Positions 8,444 to 17,478 of a stretch of 64,000 nucleotides of DNA are shown here, piece after piece; the stretch's first letter is position 1; the number at the start of each line of letters is the position of its first letter. Location: contig NZ_ATXK01000013.1 of the NCBI RefSeq assembly GCF_000421645.1, positions 41,354 through 105,353 of the forward strand. Reading direction: 5' to 3'. The notes beneath the pieces were generated by a model. The model searched no databases, was not told where the DNA came from, and was given only the letters and a program-made list of their open reading frames with translations. Origin of the DNA: Aurantimonas coralicida DSM 14790. Its GTDB lineage: Bacteria > Pseudomonadota > Alphaproteobacteria > Rhizobiales > Rhizobiaceae. Made by a program: the position numbers and the translations under genes.

Positions 8444-9493
8444 TCAGCCAAGGCCCGGAACGCCGGCGTCCTTCGCCGCCGCATCGATCGAGGCGATGTC
8501 CTGGGCGGTGAGGGGCAGGCCCGTGCGGCGCGCCTGTTCGGCGCGGCGGGCTTCCGGCTCGCCCGGTAGCAGGATCTCTTCGAAGCCCGCGGCTTTCCGG
8601 CCGGCCTTCAGCCGCTCGGCGTAATCGCGTGCGCGATCCGCATAGGCATCTGGCGGCATGAACAGATCCGGCCGCATCGCCAGGAAGAAATGGCCGACAT
8701 CCTGGCCGCGGGTGAAGTCGTCATTCTGGTTGATCACGCGATCGCCGGAGGCGGCGCCCGACATGATGCCCGCCAGGACGTCGATCATCACCGCGACGCC
8801 CGAGCCCTTCGGACCGCCCAGCGGCAGCACCACGCCCTCGAGCGCGGCGGCCGGATCGGTGGTCGGCCGGCCCTCGCCATCCAGCGCCCAGCCCTCCGGG
8901 ATCGTCTCGCCCTTCGCGAGCGCGCGGCGCACCTTGCCCTTGGCGGCCACCGAGGTTGCCATGTCGAGGACGAAGGGGATGGGGCCCGGCGCGCCCATGG
9001 CCAGCGGATTGGTGCCGAGAAACGGGTCGCGCCCGCCCCACACCGGCATGGTCGGCGCCGCATTGGTGAAGACGAAGGAGGCCAGTCCGGCCTCGAGCGC
9101 GCGGTTCACATAGAGCGACGACATGCCGTAGTGGTTGGAGCGGGAGGCGGCGGCGAGGCCAACGCCGTAGATCGCGGCCTTCTCGATGGCGATGTCCATC
9201 GCTTTGCGCGCGACGACGAAGCCGATGCCGTTGTCGCCGTCGACATGCGCGGCGACCGGCATGCGCTCGGTCACGGTGAGCGTCGGAGCGGGGTTGAGGA
9301 CGCCTTCTTTCAGGCGCCGGGCATAGACCGGCAGGCGGGCGACGCCGTGGGACGACACACCGCGCAGATCCGCTTCGACCAGACTTTCGGCGCAATAGCG
9401 CGCATCCTCCGCCGGCAGGCCGTTCGCCGCGAGAATGGCCGCCGCGACGCCGGTCAGCGCTTCCACCTGAATGATCCGTACCGTCCCTGGCAT
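8444..9493 (-). CDS. Ldh2 family malate/lactate/ureidoglycolate-type dehydrogenase
   Basis: A 349-residue NAD(P)-dependent oxidoreductase of the Ldh_2 (malate/L-lactate/sulfolactate dehydrogenase) fold, which is not a Rossmann fold. Family landmarks are 'RGVSSHGVARLPVYARRL', 'DGDNGIGFVVA', 'RSNHYG' and 'FLGTNPLA'. The ATG at 9493 has a G-rich ribosome site (GAGGGGAGCGGG) upstream. It stands alone, convergent to the LysR-linked operon. Members oxidise various 2-hydroxyacids, so it fits the hydroxyacid theme of the first 9.5 kb, but the substrate is unknown. Confidence 0.92.
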   Translation of the reverse strand: MPGTVRIIQVEALTGVAAAILAANGLPAEDARYCAESLVEADLRGVSSHGVARLPVYARRLKEGVLNPAPTLTVTERMPVAAHVDGDNGIGFVVARKAMDIAIEKAAIYGVGLAAASRSNHYGMSSLYVNRALEAGLASFVFTNAAPTMPVWGGRDPFLGTNPLAMGAPGPIPFVLDMATSVAAKGKVRRALAKGETIPEGWALDGEGRPTTDPAAALEGVVLPLGGPKGSGVAVMIDVLAGIMSGAASGDRVINQNDDFTRGQDVGHFFLAMRPDLFMPPDAYADRARDYAERLKAGRKAAGFEEILLPGEPEARRAEQARRTGLPLTAQDIASIDAAAKDAGVPGLG

Positions 9494-9722
9494 GGTCCCG
9501 CTCCCCTCACGATTTCCCGCATTCGTATTCTTCTGTATGCAGGGGTATTATAGATGCCGTGTCGTTCGCAAGCGATCGCCGGTGCGTTCCGCAGATCAAG
9601 TCAAAGCCAACTGCAAAGTTCGCGATCGCGGCGCGGGGCGCGCCCGTATCGCCCCTCGTCTCTGCCGCGAAGAGGGGAACTGCGGCGACCGAGGAGATGG
9701 TGCCGTGCCCCTCAGAGCCGGC

Positions 9723-9735
9723 GACCCGCGGGGTC
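9723..9735 (-). terminator. Weak stem-loop downstream of ribose-type ABC operon
   Basis: GACCC-GCG-GGGTC (5-bp arms) just beyond the stop of the last ABC gene at 9789. The 295-base gap 9494-9788 also holds CCCCTC (9652) / GAGGGG (9672). Nothing protein-like is credible there; it mainly holds the Ldh2 promoter and the end of the ABC transcript. Confidence 0.3.
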
Positions 9736-9788
9736 CCGCCGGGGCCTTCCGGCAGCGTCGATCCGGACTCCCCGATTGCTGTCGGACC

Positions 9789-10733
9789 TCAGCCCCTGAC
9801 TGGCCGGCTGCCGGCGGCGACGATGGCGATGATAATGAGGCCGGTCATCAAGAGGCGAACGCCGGCGCCGAGGCCGTAGGAATTCAGCATCGAGACGATG
9901 AGGAACAGGAACAGCGCGCCGGCCCAGATGCCGGGGACGTTGGAGCGGCCGCCGCCGATGGAGGAGCCGCCGATGACCACGACGGCGATCGAGGTCAGGA
10001 GATATTCCGTGCCCATGTTGAGCGCGGCGCCGCCGGAAAAGCACGACAGCAGGAACCCGGTGAGCCCGGCGAGGCCGGCGCAGAGAACGTAGGTGATGGC
10101 CCGCACCGCATCGACGGGCACGCCGGCGAGCCGCGCTGCGCGCGGGTTCTGGCCGCTAGCGGACAAATTGCGCCCATAGGCGGCGCGATTGAGCGCTACC
10201 CAGGCAATGACGGCGATGACGAGCGCCAGCCAGGCGACATTGGGCACGCCGAGACTGCGCCCGATGGCGAAATCGGACAGCGCCTCGGGCGGCTTGATGC
10301 GGATGCCGCGGTTCGACCAGATCGCCAGCGACAGATAGACGAAGGACGAGGCGAGGGTCGCAATGATCGGCGGGATCCGCAGGAGCTTGATCAGCGCGAA
10401 ATTGGCGATGCCGGCACCAAGGCCGATGCCCAGTGCGACCAGGAGCCCGACAAGCGCGACGTCGGCCCCGGCCGCGCCGCCCATATATTTCAGCGACACG
10501 GTGCCGGCGAGGGTCATGGTCGCCGGGATCGACAGGTCGACATTGCCCGGTCCCAGCGTGATGACGAACATCTGGCCGAGACCGACGATGACCGAAAAGG
10601 CCGAGAAGGTCAGCGCCGCGACCAGAAGGCCGGTGCCGCCGGCGGTTTGTCCAATCGCTGCGGTGAAGGCGAAGGTGATGCCCGCCGCGACGAAGGCCCA
10701 GATCCAGGCGCGCGAGAAGAGCGTCGCGATCAT
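9789..10733 (-). CDS. Ribose-type (CUT2) ABC transporter permease 2
   Basis: A 314-residue inner-membrane permease of the RbsC/BPD_transp_2 family with about ten hydrophobic segments. The hallmark 'GNVDLSIPATMTLAG' and 'GIGLGAGIANFALI' regions are present. The ATG at 10733 overlaps the stop of the other permease by 4 bases (ATGA), so translation is coupled. It forms a heteromeric channel with the permease at 10730-11665, powered by the double-domain ATPase at 11662. The substrate is probably a sugar, sugar alcohol or similar small molecule. Confidence 0.92.
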   Translation of the reverse strand: MIATLFSRAWIWAFVAAGITFAFTAAIGQTAGGTGLLVAALTFSAFSVIVGLGQMFVITLGPGNVDLSIPATMTLAGTVSLKYMGGAAGADVALVGLLVALGIGLGAGIANFALIKLLRIPPIIATLASSFVYLSLAIWSNRGIRIKPPEALSDFAIGRSLGVPNVAWLALVIAVIAWVALNRAAYGRNLSASGQNPRAARLAGVPVDAVRAITYVLCAGLAGLTGFLLSCFSGGAALNMGTEYLLTSIAVVVIGGSSIGGGRSNVPGIWAGALFLFLIVSMLNSYGLGAGVRLLMTGLIIIAIVAAGSRPVRG

Positions 10734-11665
10734 GCCGCCACGCCCCGGTTGCGCCGCCGGACCGACAGGAGCAGCCGCGCGGCGAGCACGATGATCAGGA
10801 TGATCCCCTGGGCGCCGATCTGCCAGTCGGGCGACAGGCGGATGAAGGACAGGAAGCTGCCGGCCAGGGCCAGCGTCAGGGCGCCGATCACCGCGCCGAC
10901 CGGCGAGATGCGGCCGCCGGTGAACTCGCCGCCGCCCAGAATCACGCCGGCGATCGACAGCAGCGTGTAGCGCAGCGCGATATTGGCGTCGGCGGCGGTC
11001 GACAGGCCGACGAGGGTCATGCCCGACAGGATGCCGAAGACCGCCGACAGGGCATAGGCGCTGGCGCGCAGGCGGATCAGCGACCATCCGGCCCGCGCCA
11101 GGGTCCGCTCGTTGCCGCCGAAGCCGCGCAGCACGGTGCCGAAGGAGGAGCGCATGATCAGGAGATGGGCGAGGCCGGCAATCAGCACGCTGGCGACGAT
11201 CGCCATCGGCGCGACCGGCGGCTTGGCCGTCATCAGCCAGCGCAGCCAGCCCGGCGAGGCACCGCCCGGCGAGGGCAGGATCATCAGCGCCAGCCCGGCC
11301 CAGACGAAGGACATGCCGAGGGTGACGACGATGGCCGGCAGGCCGCGGGCCTGGATCAGCGCGCCGAGCCCGGCATAGGCCAGAACCGAGGCCGCCAGAA
11401 TGGCGGCGCCGATCAGCGGCGCGTCATTCAGCCATGTGGCGGTGACGCAGGCCACGAAGCTGACGAAGGTGCCGACCGACAGGTCGATGTCGTTGACCAT
11501 GATGATGATCATCTGGGCGACGGTGGCGAGCGCGATCGGCACCGCCAGGTTGAACAGCAGGTTCAGCCCGAGATAGCTCATCGTGCGAGGCTGGATGACG
11601 AAGACCGCGCCGAGCAAGAGCGCCAGCGAGAGCACCGGCAGGAGAATGCGCAGATTCGGCTTCAT
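10730..11665 (-). CDS. Ribose-type (CUT2) ABC transporter permease 1
   Basis: A 311-residue permease of the RbsC family: 'MIIIMVNDIDLSVGTFVSF' is the conserved segment, followed by 'VSFVACVTATW' and a late glycine-rich 'GVILGGGEFTGGR'. The ATG at 11665 (MKPNLRILLP) overlaps the ATPase stop by 4 bases. Two different permeases with one ATPase is a common variant in alphaproteobacterial CUT2 systems. Cotranscribed with the genes on both sides. Confidence 0.92.
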   Translation of the reverse strand: MKPNLRILLPVLSLALLLGAVFVIQPRTMSYLGLNLLFNLAVPIALATVAQMIIIMVNDIDLSVGTFVSFVACVTATWLNDAPLIGAAILAASVLAYAGLGALIQARGLPAIVVTLGMSFVWAGLALMILPSPGGASPGWLRWLMTAKPPVAPMAIVASVLIAGLAHLLIMRSSFGTVLRGFGGNERTLARAGWSLIRLRASAYALSAVFGILSGMTLVGLSTAADANIALRYTLLSIAGVILGGGEFTGGRISPVGAVIGALTLALAGSFLSFIRLSPDWQIGAQGIILIIVLAARLLLSVRRRNRGVAA

Positions 11666-13131
11666 GCGGCCTGACCCTGCATCTCGAAGCTGTTCGACAG
11701 GATCTGCTCCTCGGTGATCGCGGCGCCGGTCAGCTCGGCGGCGATGGCACCGTTGCGATAGACGAAGACGCGGTCGCACAGGCACGTCTCGTCGATCTCG
11801 GTCGAATACCAGAGGAAGGTGCGGCCGGCGTCGGCCTCGCGGCGGATCATCTCGTAGACCTGGGTCTTGGTGCCGATGTCGACGCCGCGCATCGGGTCGT
11901 CCATGACGACGATCGGGGCCTCGGTCGCCAGCGCTCGGGCGAACAGCACCTTCTGCTGGTTGCCGCCGGACAGGGACAGGATCGGGTTGTCGATGTCGTC
12001 GGTGCGGATGCCGATCTTCTCGCGCCAGTCCTCGGCGAGAGTCCGTTCGCCGTCGCGGTCGACCATGCCCCGGCGCGTCAGTCGCGGCAGAGCGGCCAGC
12101 GTCGCATTGCGCAGGATCGACCACAGCGGAAAGATGCCGTCGCGGCCTCGGTCGCCGGCGACGAAGACCGCCTGCGGCGCCCGGGCCCGCCAGTTCGAGG
12201 TCTGCGACAGGTAGAAGGCAGCCAGCGCTTCGGCCTGGCCGTGGCCGGCCAGCCCGGCAAGGCCGACGATCTCGCCGCGCCGTGCCTTCAGCCCTTCGGG
12301 TGTGGACAGGATGTCGTCGCCCTGCGGCCGCACGCGCTGCGCGGCCTTTTCGGAGGCGACATGGCCCATCGCCGAGACCAGCGATTGCCGGGTGAAGTGC
12401 CCGGCCTCGCGATCGGCGATGACGCGGCCGTCCTTCATCACGGCGATCCGGGTCGCCACGTCGAAGACCTCGCCCAGCATGTGGGAGATGAAGATGACCG
12501 AGCCGCCCCCGGCGCAGAAGCGGCGGACATGGGCGAGGAGCTGCCCGGCGATCGAGCCGTCCAGCGAGGAGGTCGGTTCATCCAGAATGACCAGCCGCGC
12601 CGGTTCGGCGCCGTCGGCAAAGCCGATCGCCACCTCGACCATCTGGCGCTCGGTCAGGGTCAGGTCGCCGACGATCGCCTCGGGCTGAATGCGGTGGCCT
12701 CTAAAGATCTCGTCGAGGGCGGCCATGACGCGTTGCGCCGCCCGGCCGCGCCAGCCGCGACCGGTGAGGTCGCGCTGGGAAATGCGAACATTCTCGGCGA
12801 CGGTCAGGTTGGGGCAGAGCGACAGCTCCTGATGCACGGCGCGCACGCCGGCCCGGCGCCGCGCGATCTGGCCCGAACCGGTGCTGCCGTCGGCCAGGCC
12901 GTATCGGACCGCGCCTTCGCTGGGCTCCAGATTGCCGTTGATCAGATTGACCAGGGTCGACTTGCCGGCGCCGTTATGGCCGACGAGAGCGAGGCATTCG
13001 CCGCCCGTCACCGTCAGGTCGACCGTGTCGAGAGCCCGGACAGGCCCGAAGGATTTGCGCGCGTTCTGCAGCGCGACCAGAATGTTCCCCCGGGGGCCGG
13101 CTGCCCCCGGAGCGTCACTGCCTGTCGTCAT
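11662..13131 (-). CDS. Ribose-type (CUT2) ABC transporter ATP-binding protein, two NBDs
   Basis: A 489-residue protein with two fused nucleotide-binding domains, the RbsA/XylG layout. The first domain has Walker A GHNGAGKST and Walker B 'LVILDEPTSSLD' but a degenerate signature (LTLTERQMVEVA). The second has a degenerate Walker A region (GLAGHGQAEA), a good signature LSGGNQQKVLFARAL and 'IVVMDDPMRGVDIGTK'. This asymmetry is normal for the family. The open frame continues far upstream through the binding-protein gene, but MTTGSDAPG at 13131 is the proper start, 11 bases after the binding-protein stop. Confidence 0.92.
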   Translation of the reverse strand: MTTGSDAPGAAGPRGNILVALQNARKSFGPVRALDTVDLTVTGGECLALVGHNGAGKSTLVNLINGNLEPSEGAVRYGLADGSTGSGQIARRRAGVRAVHQELSLCPNLTVAENVRISQRDLTGRGWRGRAAQRVMAALDEIFRGHRIQPEAIVGDLTLTERQMVEVAIGFADGAEPARLVILDEPTSSLDGSIAGQLLAHVRRFCAGGGSVIFISHMLGEVFDVATRIAVMKDGRVIADREAGHFTRQSLVSAMGHVASEKAAQRVRPQGDDILSTPEGLKARRGEIVGLAGLAGHGQAEALAAFYLSQTSNWRARAPQAVFVAGDRGRDGIFPLWSILRNATLAALPRLTRRGMVDRDGERTLAEDWREKIGIRTDDIDNPILSLSGGNQQKVLFARALATEAPIVVMDDPMRGVDIGTKTQVYEMIRREADAGRTFLWYSTEIDETCLCDRVFVYRNGAIAAELTGAAITEEQILSNSFEMQGQAA

Positions 13132-13142
13132 CGGGTCCGAAC

Positions 13143-14153
13143 TCAGTTGGTGCCGGCGATCACGCCCTGGGCGTCTTCCAGCGTGTACTCGACATTGGCG
13201 ACGCCGCCCTCGGGCGTCGTCTTCAGGGCCTCGTCGAGCCCGTCCTGGTCGATCCGCAGGAACGGCACGGTCAGATCCTTCGGCACCTCCTTGCCGTCGA
13301 GGATCTGCTGGGCGACCCAGAAGGCGAGGGTGGACACGCCCGGCGCGATCGAGACCGACATGGTCTCGTAGCCATTGGCGTCGCGCTGCTCGGCCCACCA
13401 GGTCAGCTCGTCCTGGCGGTTGCCCATGACGATGATCGGCGTCGGCCGGCCAGCGGCCTCGAAGGCCTGGGCCGCGCCGTAGCCGTCGCCGCCCTGGGTC
13501 GCGACGCCGACCACTTCCGGCAGGGACGGCAGCACGCCGGCGACGGCCTTCTGCGCCACGTCCTGGGCCCAGTCGCCATGCACCGAGCCGACGATCTTGA
13601 ACTGCGGATTGGCCTCGACGCCGGCATGGATGCCGGACGAGATGGCGTCGTCGACGAAGACGCCGGCCAGCCCGCGGATCTCGAGCAGATTGCCGCCGTC
13701 GGGCAGGCGGCCCTTCAGATAGTCGATCTGGTCGGCGCCCATCTGCTTGAAGTCGACGGCGATCCGCCAGGCGCAGGGCTCCTCGACGATGCCGTCGAAG
13801 GAGACGACGGTGATGCCGGCATCGCAGGCTTCCTTGATGGCGCCGTTCAGCGCCGTCGGCGACGCCGCATTGATGACGATCGCGTCGTAGCCCTGCAGGA
13901 TCATGTTCTGGATCTGCGCGGCCTGCTCGGTGGCCTGGTTCTCGGCGGTGGTGAAGGCGTCGGCTTCGGCGACGATGCCGTCGGCCACGGCCTTGTCGGT
14001 CACGGTCTTCCAGCTTTCCAGCATGGCCTGGCGCCAGGAATTGCCGGCGTAATTGTTGGACAGGGCAATGCGCTTGTCGGCGGTCTCGGCATGGGCGCCG
14101 GTCGCGAGCATGATGGTGGCTGCCGATACGGCAGCTTTGAGAAGCCTCGTCAT
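13143..14153 (-). CDS. Sugar-type ABC transporter substrate-binding protein
   Basis: A 336-residue periplasmic-binding protein of the Peripla_BP_4 (ribose/galactose) family. A Sec signal peptide (MTRLLKAAVSAATIMLATGAHA) is followed by the mature start ETADKRIALSNNYAG. The ATG at 14153 has an excellent GGGAGGACAAC ribosome site; the upstream extension of the frame is not needed. First gene of the four-gene operon (binding protein, ATPase, permease, permease). The ligand is unknown. Confidence 0.92.
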   Translation of the reverse strand: MTRLLKAAVSAATIMLATGAHAETADKRIALSNNYAGNSWRQAMLESWKTVTDKAVADGIVAEADAFTTAENQATEQAAQIQNMILQGYDAIVINAASPTALNGAIKEACDAGITVVSFDGIVEEPCAWRIAVDFKQMGADQIDYLKGRLPDGGNLLEIRGLAGVFVDDAISSGIHAGVEANPQFKIVGSVHGDWAQDVAQKAVAGVLPSLPEVVGVATQGGDGYGAAQAFEAAGRPTPIIVMGNRQDELTWWAEQRDANGYETMSVSIAPGVSTLAFWVAQQILDGKEVPKDLTVPFLRIDQDGLDEALKTTPEGGVANVEYTLEDAQGVIAGTN

Positions 14154-14328
14154 GTTGTCCTCCCAGACGGTGATCAGCCGCACTCTCCCGATGCGGCAAA
14201 GCACCGATGAACCGGCGCTTCGGGAAGGTAATCACAGAGTGCGGCGCACAAACCAGTGCGATCTGTCGCCGGGCCCCGAAACTTTGCCTTCATTTGCGGA
14301 TGGCGCGCATGTCTTCCGCCTCTCAGGG

Positions 14329-14350
14329 CTGTCATAATACCGCATGACAG
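14329..14350. promoter_or_regulatory. Perfect inverted repeat, probable operator
   Basis: CTGTCAT-N8-ATGACAG, 7-bp perfect arms with centre-to-centre spacing typical of a dimeric regulator. It lies in the divergent region between the ribose-type ABC operon and the SDR gene. No transcription factor gene is adjacent, so the regulator must be encoded elsewhere. The repeat covers the first possible ATG of the SDR frame (14344), which supports a later SDR start. Confidence 0.5.
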
Positions 14351-14487
14351 TCCGGGACGAATCGTATCGTATGCGCTGCGCTGCGGGGCACGACGCGCGC
14401 CATGACCGGCGGCGCATGCGGCGGCGGTTCGGGGGGATCGATGACGAACGGGGCGACAGTCGGACATGCCGGGCCGTGGCGGATCGC

Positions 14488-15279
14488 GTGACGCTGCAAG
14501 CCGCATCACGCCCCGTGCCCGGCCTGTTTTCGCTCGACGGGCAGGTGGCGCTGGTCACCGGCGCAAGCCGCGGGCTCGGGCTGGAGGTCGCGCGGGCCAT
14601 GGCCGAGGCGGGGGCCCGGGTCGTTCTGGCCGGCCGCGACCGGTCGCGCCTCGAGGCGGCGGCGGGCAGCATCAGCGGCACCGCGCATGAGCCGGTCGTT
14701 GCCGATTTCGATTTCACCGATACCGATGCGACGCGCGCGGCGCTGCGCCGAATCCATGCGGACGCCGGTAGGCTGGACATTCTCGTGCACAATGCCGGGG
14801 CCCGCGACCGCAAGCCGCTGGCGGAGTTTTCCGATGCCGACATCCGTGCGCTCATCGACACCAATCTGACCGCCGGCATCGTCCTTGCTCGCGAGGCGGC
14901 GGCGCTGATGGTGCCGCAGGTCCATGGCCGGCTGATCATGATGACGTCGATCGCCGGCCATGTCGCCCGCGCCAACGATGCCGTCTATACGGCCTCCAAG
15001 CACGGGCTCACCGGTCTGGTGCGGGCGCTGGCGGCCGAATACGGCCGGCATGGCATCACCAGCAACGCGATCGCGCCGGGCGGCTTTGCGACGGAAGCCA
15101 ATGCCGATCTGATCGCCGATCCGAAGGCCGCGGAGCATTTCGCCGGCCGGTCATTGATCGGGCGCTGGGGACAGCCACCGGAGATCGCCGGCGCGGCGGT
15201 GTTCCTGGCCTCGCCCGCGGCATCCTACGTCACGGGGCATGTCCTCGTGGTGGACGGCGGCCTGACGACGGCGATGTGA
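14488..15279 (+). CDS. SDR family NAD(P)-dependent oxidoreductase
   Basis: A classical short-chain dehydrogenase of about 263 residues from the GTG at 14488 (VTLQAASRP). The cofactor motif TGASRGLG lies at 24-31, NAG at 102-104, and the catalytic Ser-Tyr-Lys are S154, Y167 and K171. A longer start at 14344 would add 48 residues of Arg-rich sequence and overlap the inverted repeat at 14329-14350, so the shorter form is preferred. The gene is followed 77 bases later by an orphan TRAP binding protein. The substrate is probably a secondary alcohol or 3-hydroxy acid; not determinable. Confidence 0.88.
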   Translation: MTLQAASRPVPGLFSLDGQVALVTGASRGLGLEVARAMAEAGARVVLAGRDRSRLEAAAGSISGTAHEPVVADFDFTDTDATRAALRRIHADAGRLDILVHNAGARDRKPLAEFSDADIRALIDTNLTAGIVLAREAAALMVPQVHGRLIMMTSIAGHVARANDAVYTASKHGLTGLVRALAAEYGRHGITSNAIAPGGFATEANADLIADPKAAEHFAGRSLIGRWGQPPEIAGAAVFLASPAASYVTGHVLVVDGGLTTAM

Positions 15280-15356
15280 ACATGCGGCGCGGCGCCAGGC
15301 GCACGCGCCGGGGAGGCGCCCGGACCCATCCGGGCCACCGAAACGGGGGAAGAGTA

Positions 15357-16448
15357 ATGGACCGCAGAAACTTCATCGCGACGGCCGGACTGGGCGCCGT
15401 CGGCAGTTCGCTCGCCGCACCGGCGCTGGCGCAGTCGCAGCCGGAGGTGATCTGGCGCCTGCAATCGAGCTATCCGAAATCGCTGAACACGATCTACGGC
15501 GCGGCTGATTCCTTCGCCAAGGCCGTGACCGAGGCGACGGACGGTCGCTTCCAGATCCAGGTCTTTGCCGCCGGCGAGATCATTCCGCCGCTGAGCATCG
15601 TCGACGGCGTCCAGCGCGGCACCGTCGAGATGGGCCAGACCGGCTCCTATTTCTATATCGGCCAGGACCCGGCCTTCGCCTTCGGCACCTGCATTCCGTT
15701 CGGCCCGAATGCCCGCCAGCAGAATGGCTGGTTCTACGAGGGCGGCGGCAACGACCTCTTCAACGAGTTCTGCGCGACCTACGATCTGGTGCATTTCCCG
15801 GCCGGCAACACCGGCACCCAGATGGGCGGCTGGTTCCGCAAGGAGATCAACAGCGCCGAGGATCTGAAGGGGCTGAAGATGCGGATCGGCGGTCTCGCCG
15901 GCAACGTCCTGCAGCGGCTCGGCCTTGTGCCCACGCAGATCGCGGCGGGCGACATCTACCCCTCGCTGGAGCGCGGGACCATTGACGCCGCCGAATTCGT
16001 CGGCCCGCAGGACGACCAGAATCTTGGCCTGTCGAAGATCGCGCCCTTCTATTACTTCCCGGGCTTCTGGGAGGGCGCGGCGTCGCTCAGCTTCTTCATC
16101 AATCTGGAAAAGTGGAACGCGCTGCCGGCCAGCTACCAGTCGATCGTGCGGACGGCGGCGATGGCCGCCGGCACCGAGATGACGGCGAAATACGACGTCC
16201 AGAACCCGATCGCCCTCGCTCGTCTGCTGTCCGAGGGCACGCAATTGCGCGCCTTCCCGCAGGACGTCCTGCAGAAGAGCTACGCAGCGGCCAGGGAGGT
16301 CTATGCGGAGCTTGGCGAGAAGAGCCCGGCCTTCAAGAAGCTGCTCGACCACCAGATGGAATATCGCGACCGGACCTACCAGTGGTGGCGGATCTCCGAC
16401 TACAGCTACGACACGCTGATGCTGCGCGCCGCGCAGGAACAATGGTGA
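15357..16448 (+). CDS. TRAP transporter substrate-binding protein, DctP family (orphan)
   Basis: A 363-residue periplasmic receptor of the DctP family. The N-terminus MDRRNFIATAG...APALAQ has a twin-arginine-like export signal. The body shows the family layout ('WRLQSSYPKSLNTIYGAADSF', 'MRIGGLAGNVLQRLG', 'GTIDAAEFVGPQDD'), similar to the TakP-like branch that binds 2-oxo or aromatic acids. The ATG at 15357 follows GGGGAAGAG. No DctQ/DctM membrane partner is next to it; the only DctQM pair in the window (32.3-34.0 kb) has its own binding protein. Probably cotranscribed with the SDR. Confidence 0.9.
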   Translation: MDRRNFIATAGLGAVGSSLAAPALAQSQPEVIWRLQSSYPKSLNTIYGAADSFAKAVTEATDGRFQIQVFAAGEIIPPLSIVDGVQRGTVEMGQTGSYFYIGQDPAFAFGTCIPFGPNARQQNGWFYEGGGNDLFNEFCATYDLVHFPAGNTGTQMGGWFRKEINSAEDLKGLKMRIGGLAGNVLQRLGLVPTQIAAGDIYPSLERGTIDAAEFVGPQDDQNLGLSKIAPFYYFPGFWEGAASLSFFINLEKWNALPASYQSIVRTAAMAAGTEMTAKYDVQNPIALARLLSEGTQLRAFPQDVLQKSYAAAREVYAELGEKSPAFKKLLDHQMEYRDRTYQWWRISDYSYDTLMLRAAQEQW

Positions 16449-16476
16449 GCGACGCCGCCTGAACGATCAGATCCCG

Positions 16477-16504
16477 GGGCGGCGAGGTTTCGGCCTTGCC
16501 GCCC
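16477..16504. terminator. Convergent stem-loop terminator
   Basis: 11-bp stem GGGCGGCGAGG / CCTTGCCGCCC with one G-U pair and a 6-base loop, in the 78-base gap between the convergent TRAP binding protein and the glutaredoxin-MauE gene. Confidence 0.55.
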
Positions 16505-16526
16505 TCCGATTGCAGTGCCCCGGAGC

Positions 16527-17297
16527 TCAGCCCCACAGCATCATGCGCAGGGGCATCCAAAGGCCCATGCCGATCATCACGAGGTTCTCGGTCAGCGACA
16601 CGAAGCCCAAAGGCACGTTCGAGCCGCCGCCGGCGCAGGCGCATTTGAGTTCGCGCTTCTGCACATAGACCGCATAGAAGACCGACACGGCGCCGATCGT
16701 CCCGATGATCAGCGCGATCGGCGCCGACAGCCAGGTGAGGGTGCCGGCGATCATCAGCACGCCGGCCAGCGTCTCGCCGAACGGGTAGATCTTGCTGTAG
16801 CGCACCCATCGCTTCGCCAGGAGGTCGTAGTTCAGGAACATGGTCGAGAAGCTTTCGACGTCCTGCAGCTTCTGGATGCCGAGCAGGCACATGGAGATGG
16901 CGAAGAACCACTCGATCGCCCGCACGGTGAAGAGCGTCTCATAGGCAGCGAAGGAGACCGCCAGCGCCATCAGGAAGGCGACCGAGAAGATGGCGATCAC
17001 CGGCTGGTAGGTGGTCTCGTCCTCAGACTGGACCGACTTGCCGAAATGTTCGCGCAGGTCCGTGTAGCCGCCGACGCGCTCGCCGCCGATGAAGGCCTGC
17101 GGCGTCGTCTCGACGCCATGCTTCGCCTTGAAGGCGTCGGTCTCCTCGCGGGTGGTCAGCCAGTTGTCGTCGACCGCGAACCCTTCGCGCTCGAGAAGGT
17201 CCTTCGACTTCAGCCCGTAGGGGCAGACATGCTCCTCCATGACCATCCGGTAGAGGACGGCCGACGAATTGCTGTCGTTCGCTGCGGCGTTGCTCAT
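16527..17297 (-). CDS. Glutaredoxin-MauE/DoxX-like fusion membrane protein
   Basis: A 256-residue protein. Residues about 10-80 are a glutaredoxin-like domain with a CPYG active site (EEHVCPYGLKSKDLLE) and the cis-proline loop 'ETTPQAFIGGERVGGYTDL'. The rest has four or five hydrophobic segments resembling MauE/DoxX redox-associated membrane proteins, with a cysteine pair 'KCACAGG' near the end. MauE-type proteins are thought to move disulfide electrons across the membrane. The ATG at 17297 (MSNAAAND) has AGGAAGGACGATGG upstream. It lies downstream of the kinase/response-regulator pair on the same strand, 181 bases away. Confidence 0.85.
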   Translation of the reverse strand: MSNAAANDSNSSAVLYRMVMEEHVCPYGLKSKDLLEREGFAVDDNWLTTREETDAFKAKHGVETTPQAFIGGERVGGYTDLREHFGKSVQSEDETTYQPVIAIFSVAFLMALAVSFAAYETLFTVRAIEWFFAISMCLLGIQKLQDVESFSTMFLNYDLLAKRWVRYSKIYPFGETLAGVLMIAGTLTWLSAPIALIIGTIGAVSVFYAVYVQKRELKCACAGGGSNVPLGFVSLTENLVMIGMGLWMPLRMMLWG

Positions 17298-17478
17298 GCT
17301 CCATCGTCCTTCCTGCGGCGTCCCGCGCGCCACCTTGCCGTTGCCTCTTGGCCAAGGAGTTGCGAGCGCAGAAGTTCCCGCAGGAACCGCGCGGGATGCC
17401 GGACCTGCCGGAATCTTGCCTGGGGCAGGGTGAAGAAATTTGGTGCCTGCGGTACCGGCCGTTCTTGCCGGCGGGCGG

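Noticed and set aside
9471..10970. A 499-codon + strand open frame opposite the ABC permeases
   Set aside because: Low-complexity charged sequence without domain features; the membrane permease reading is clear on the other strand.
17347..17356. CTTGGCCAAG palindrome upstream of the glutaredoxin-MauE gene
   Set aside because: Only 10 bp and of a kind expected by chance in such sequence; not enough to call an operator.
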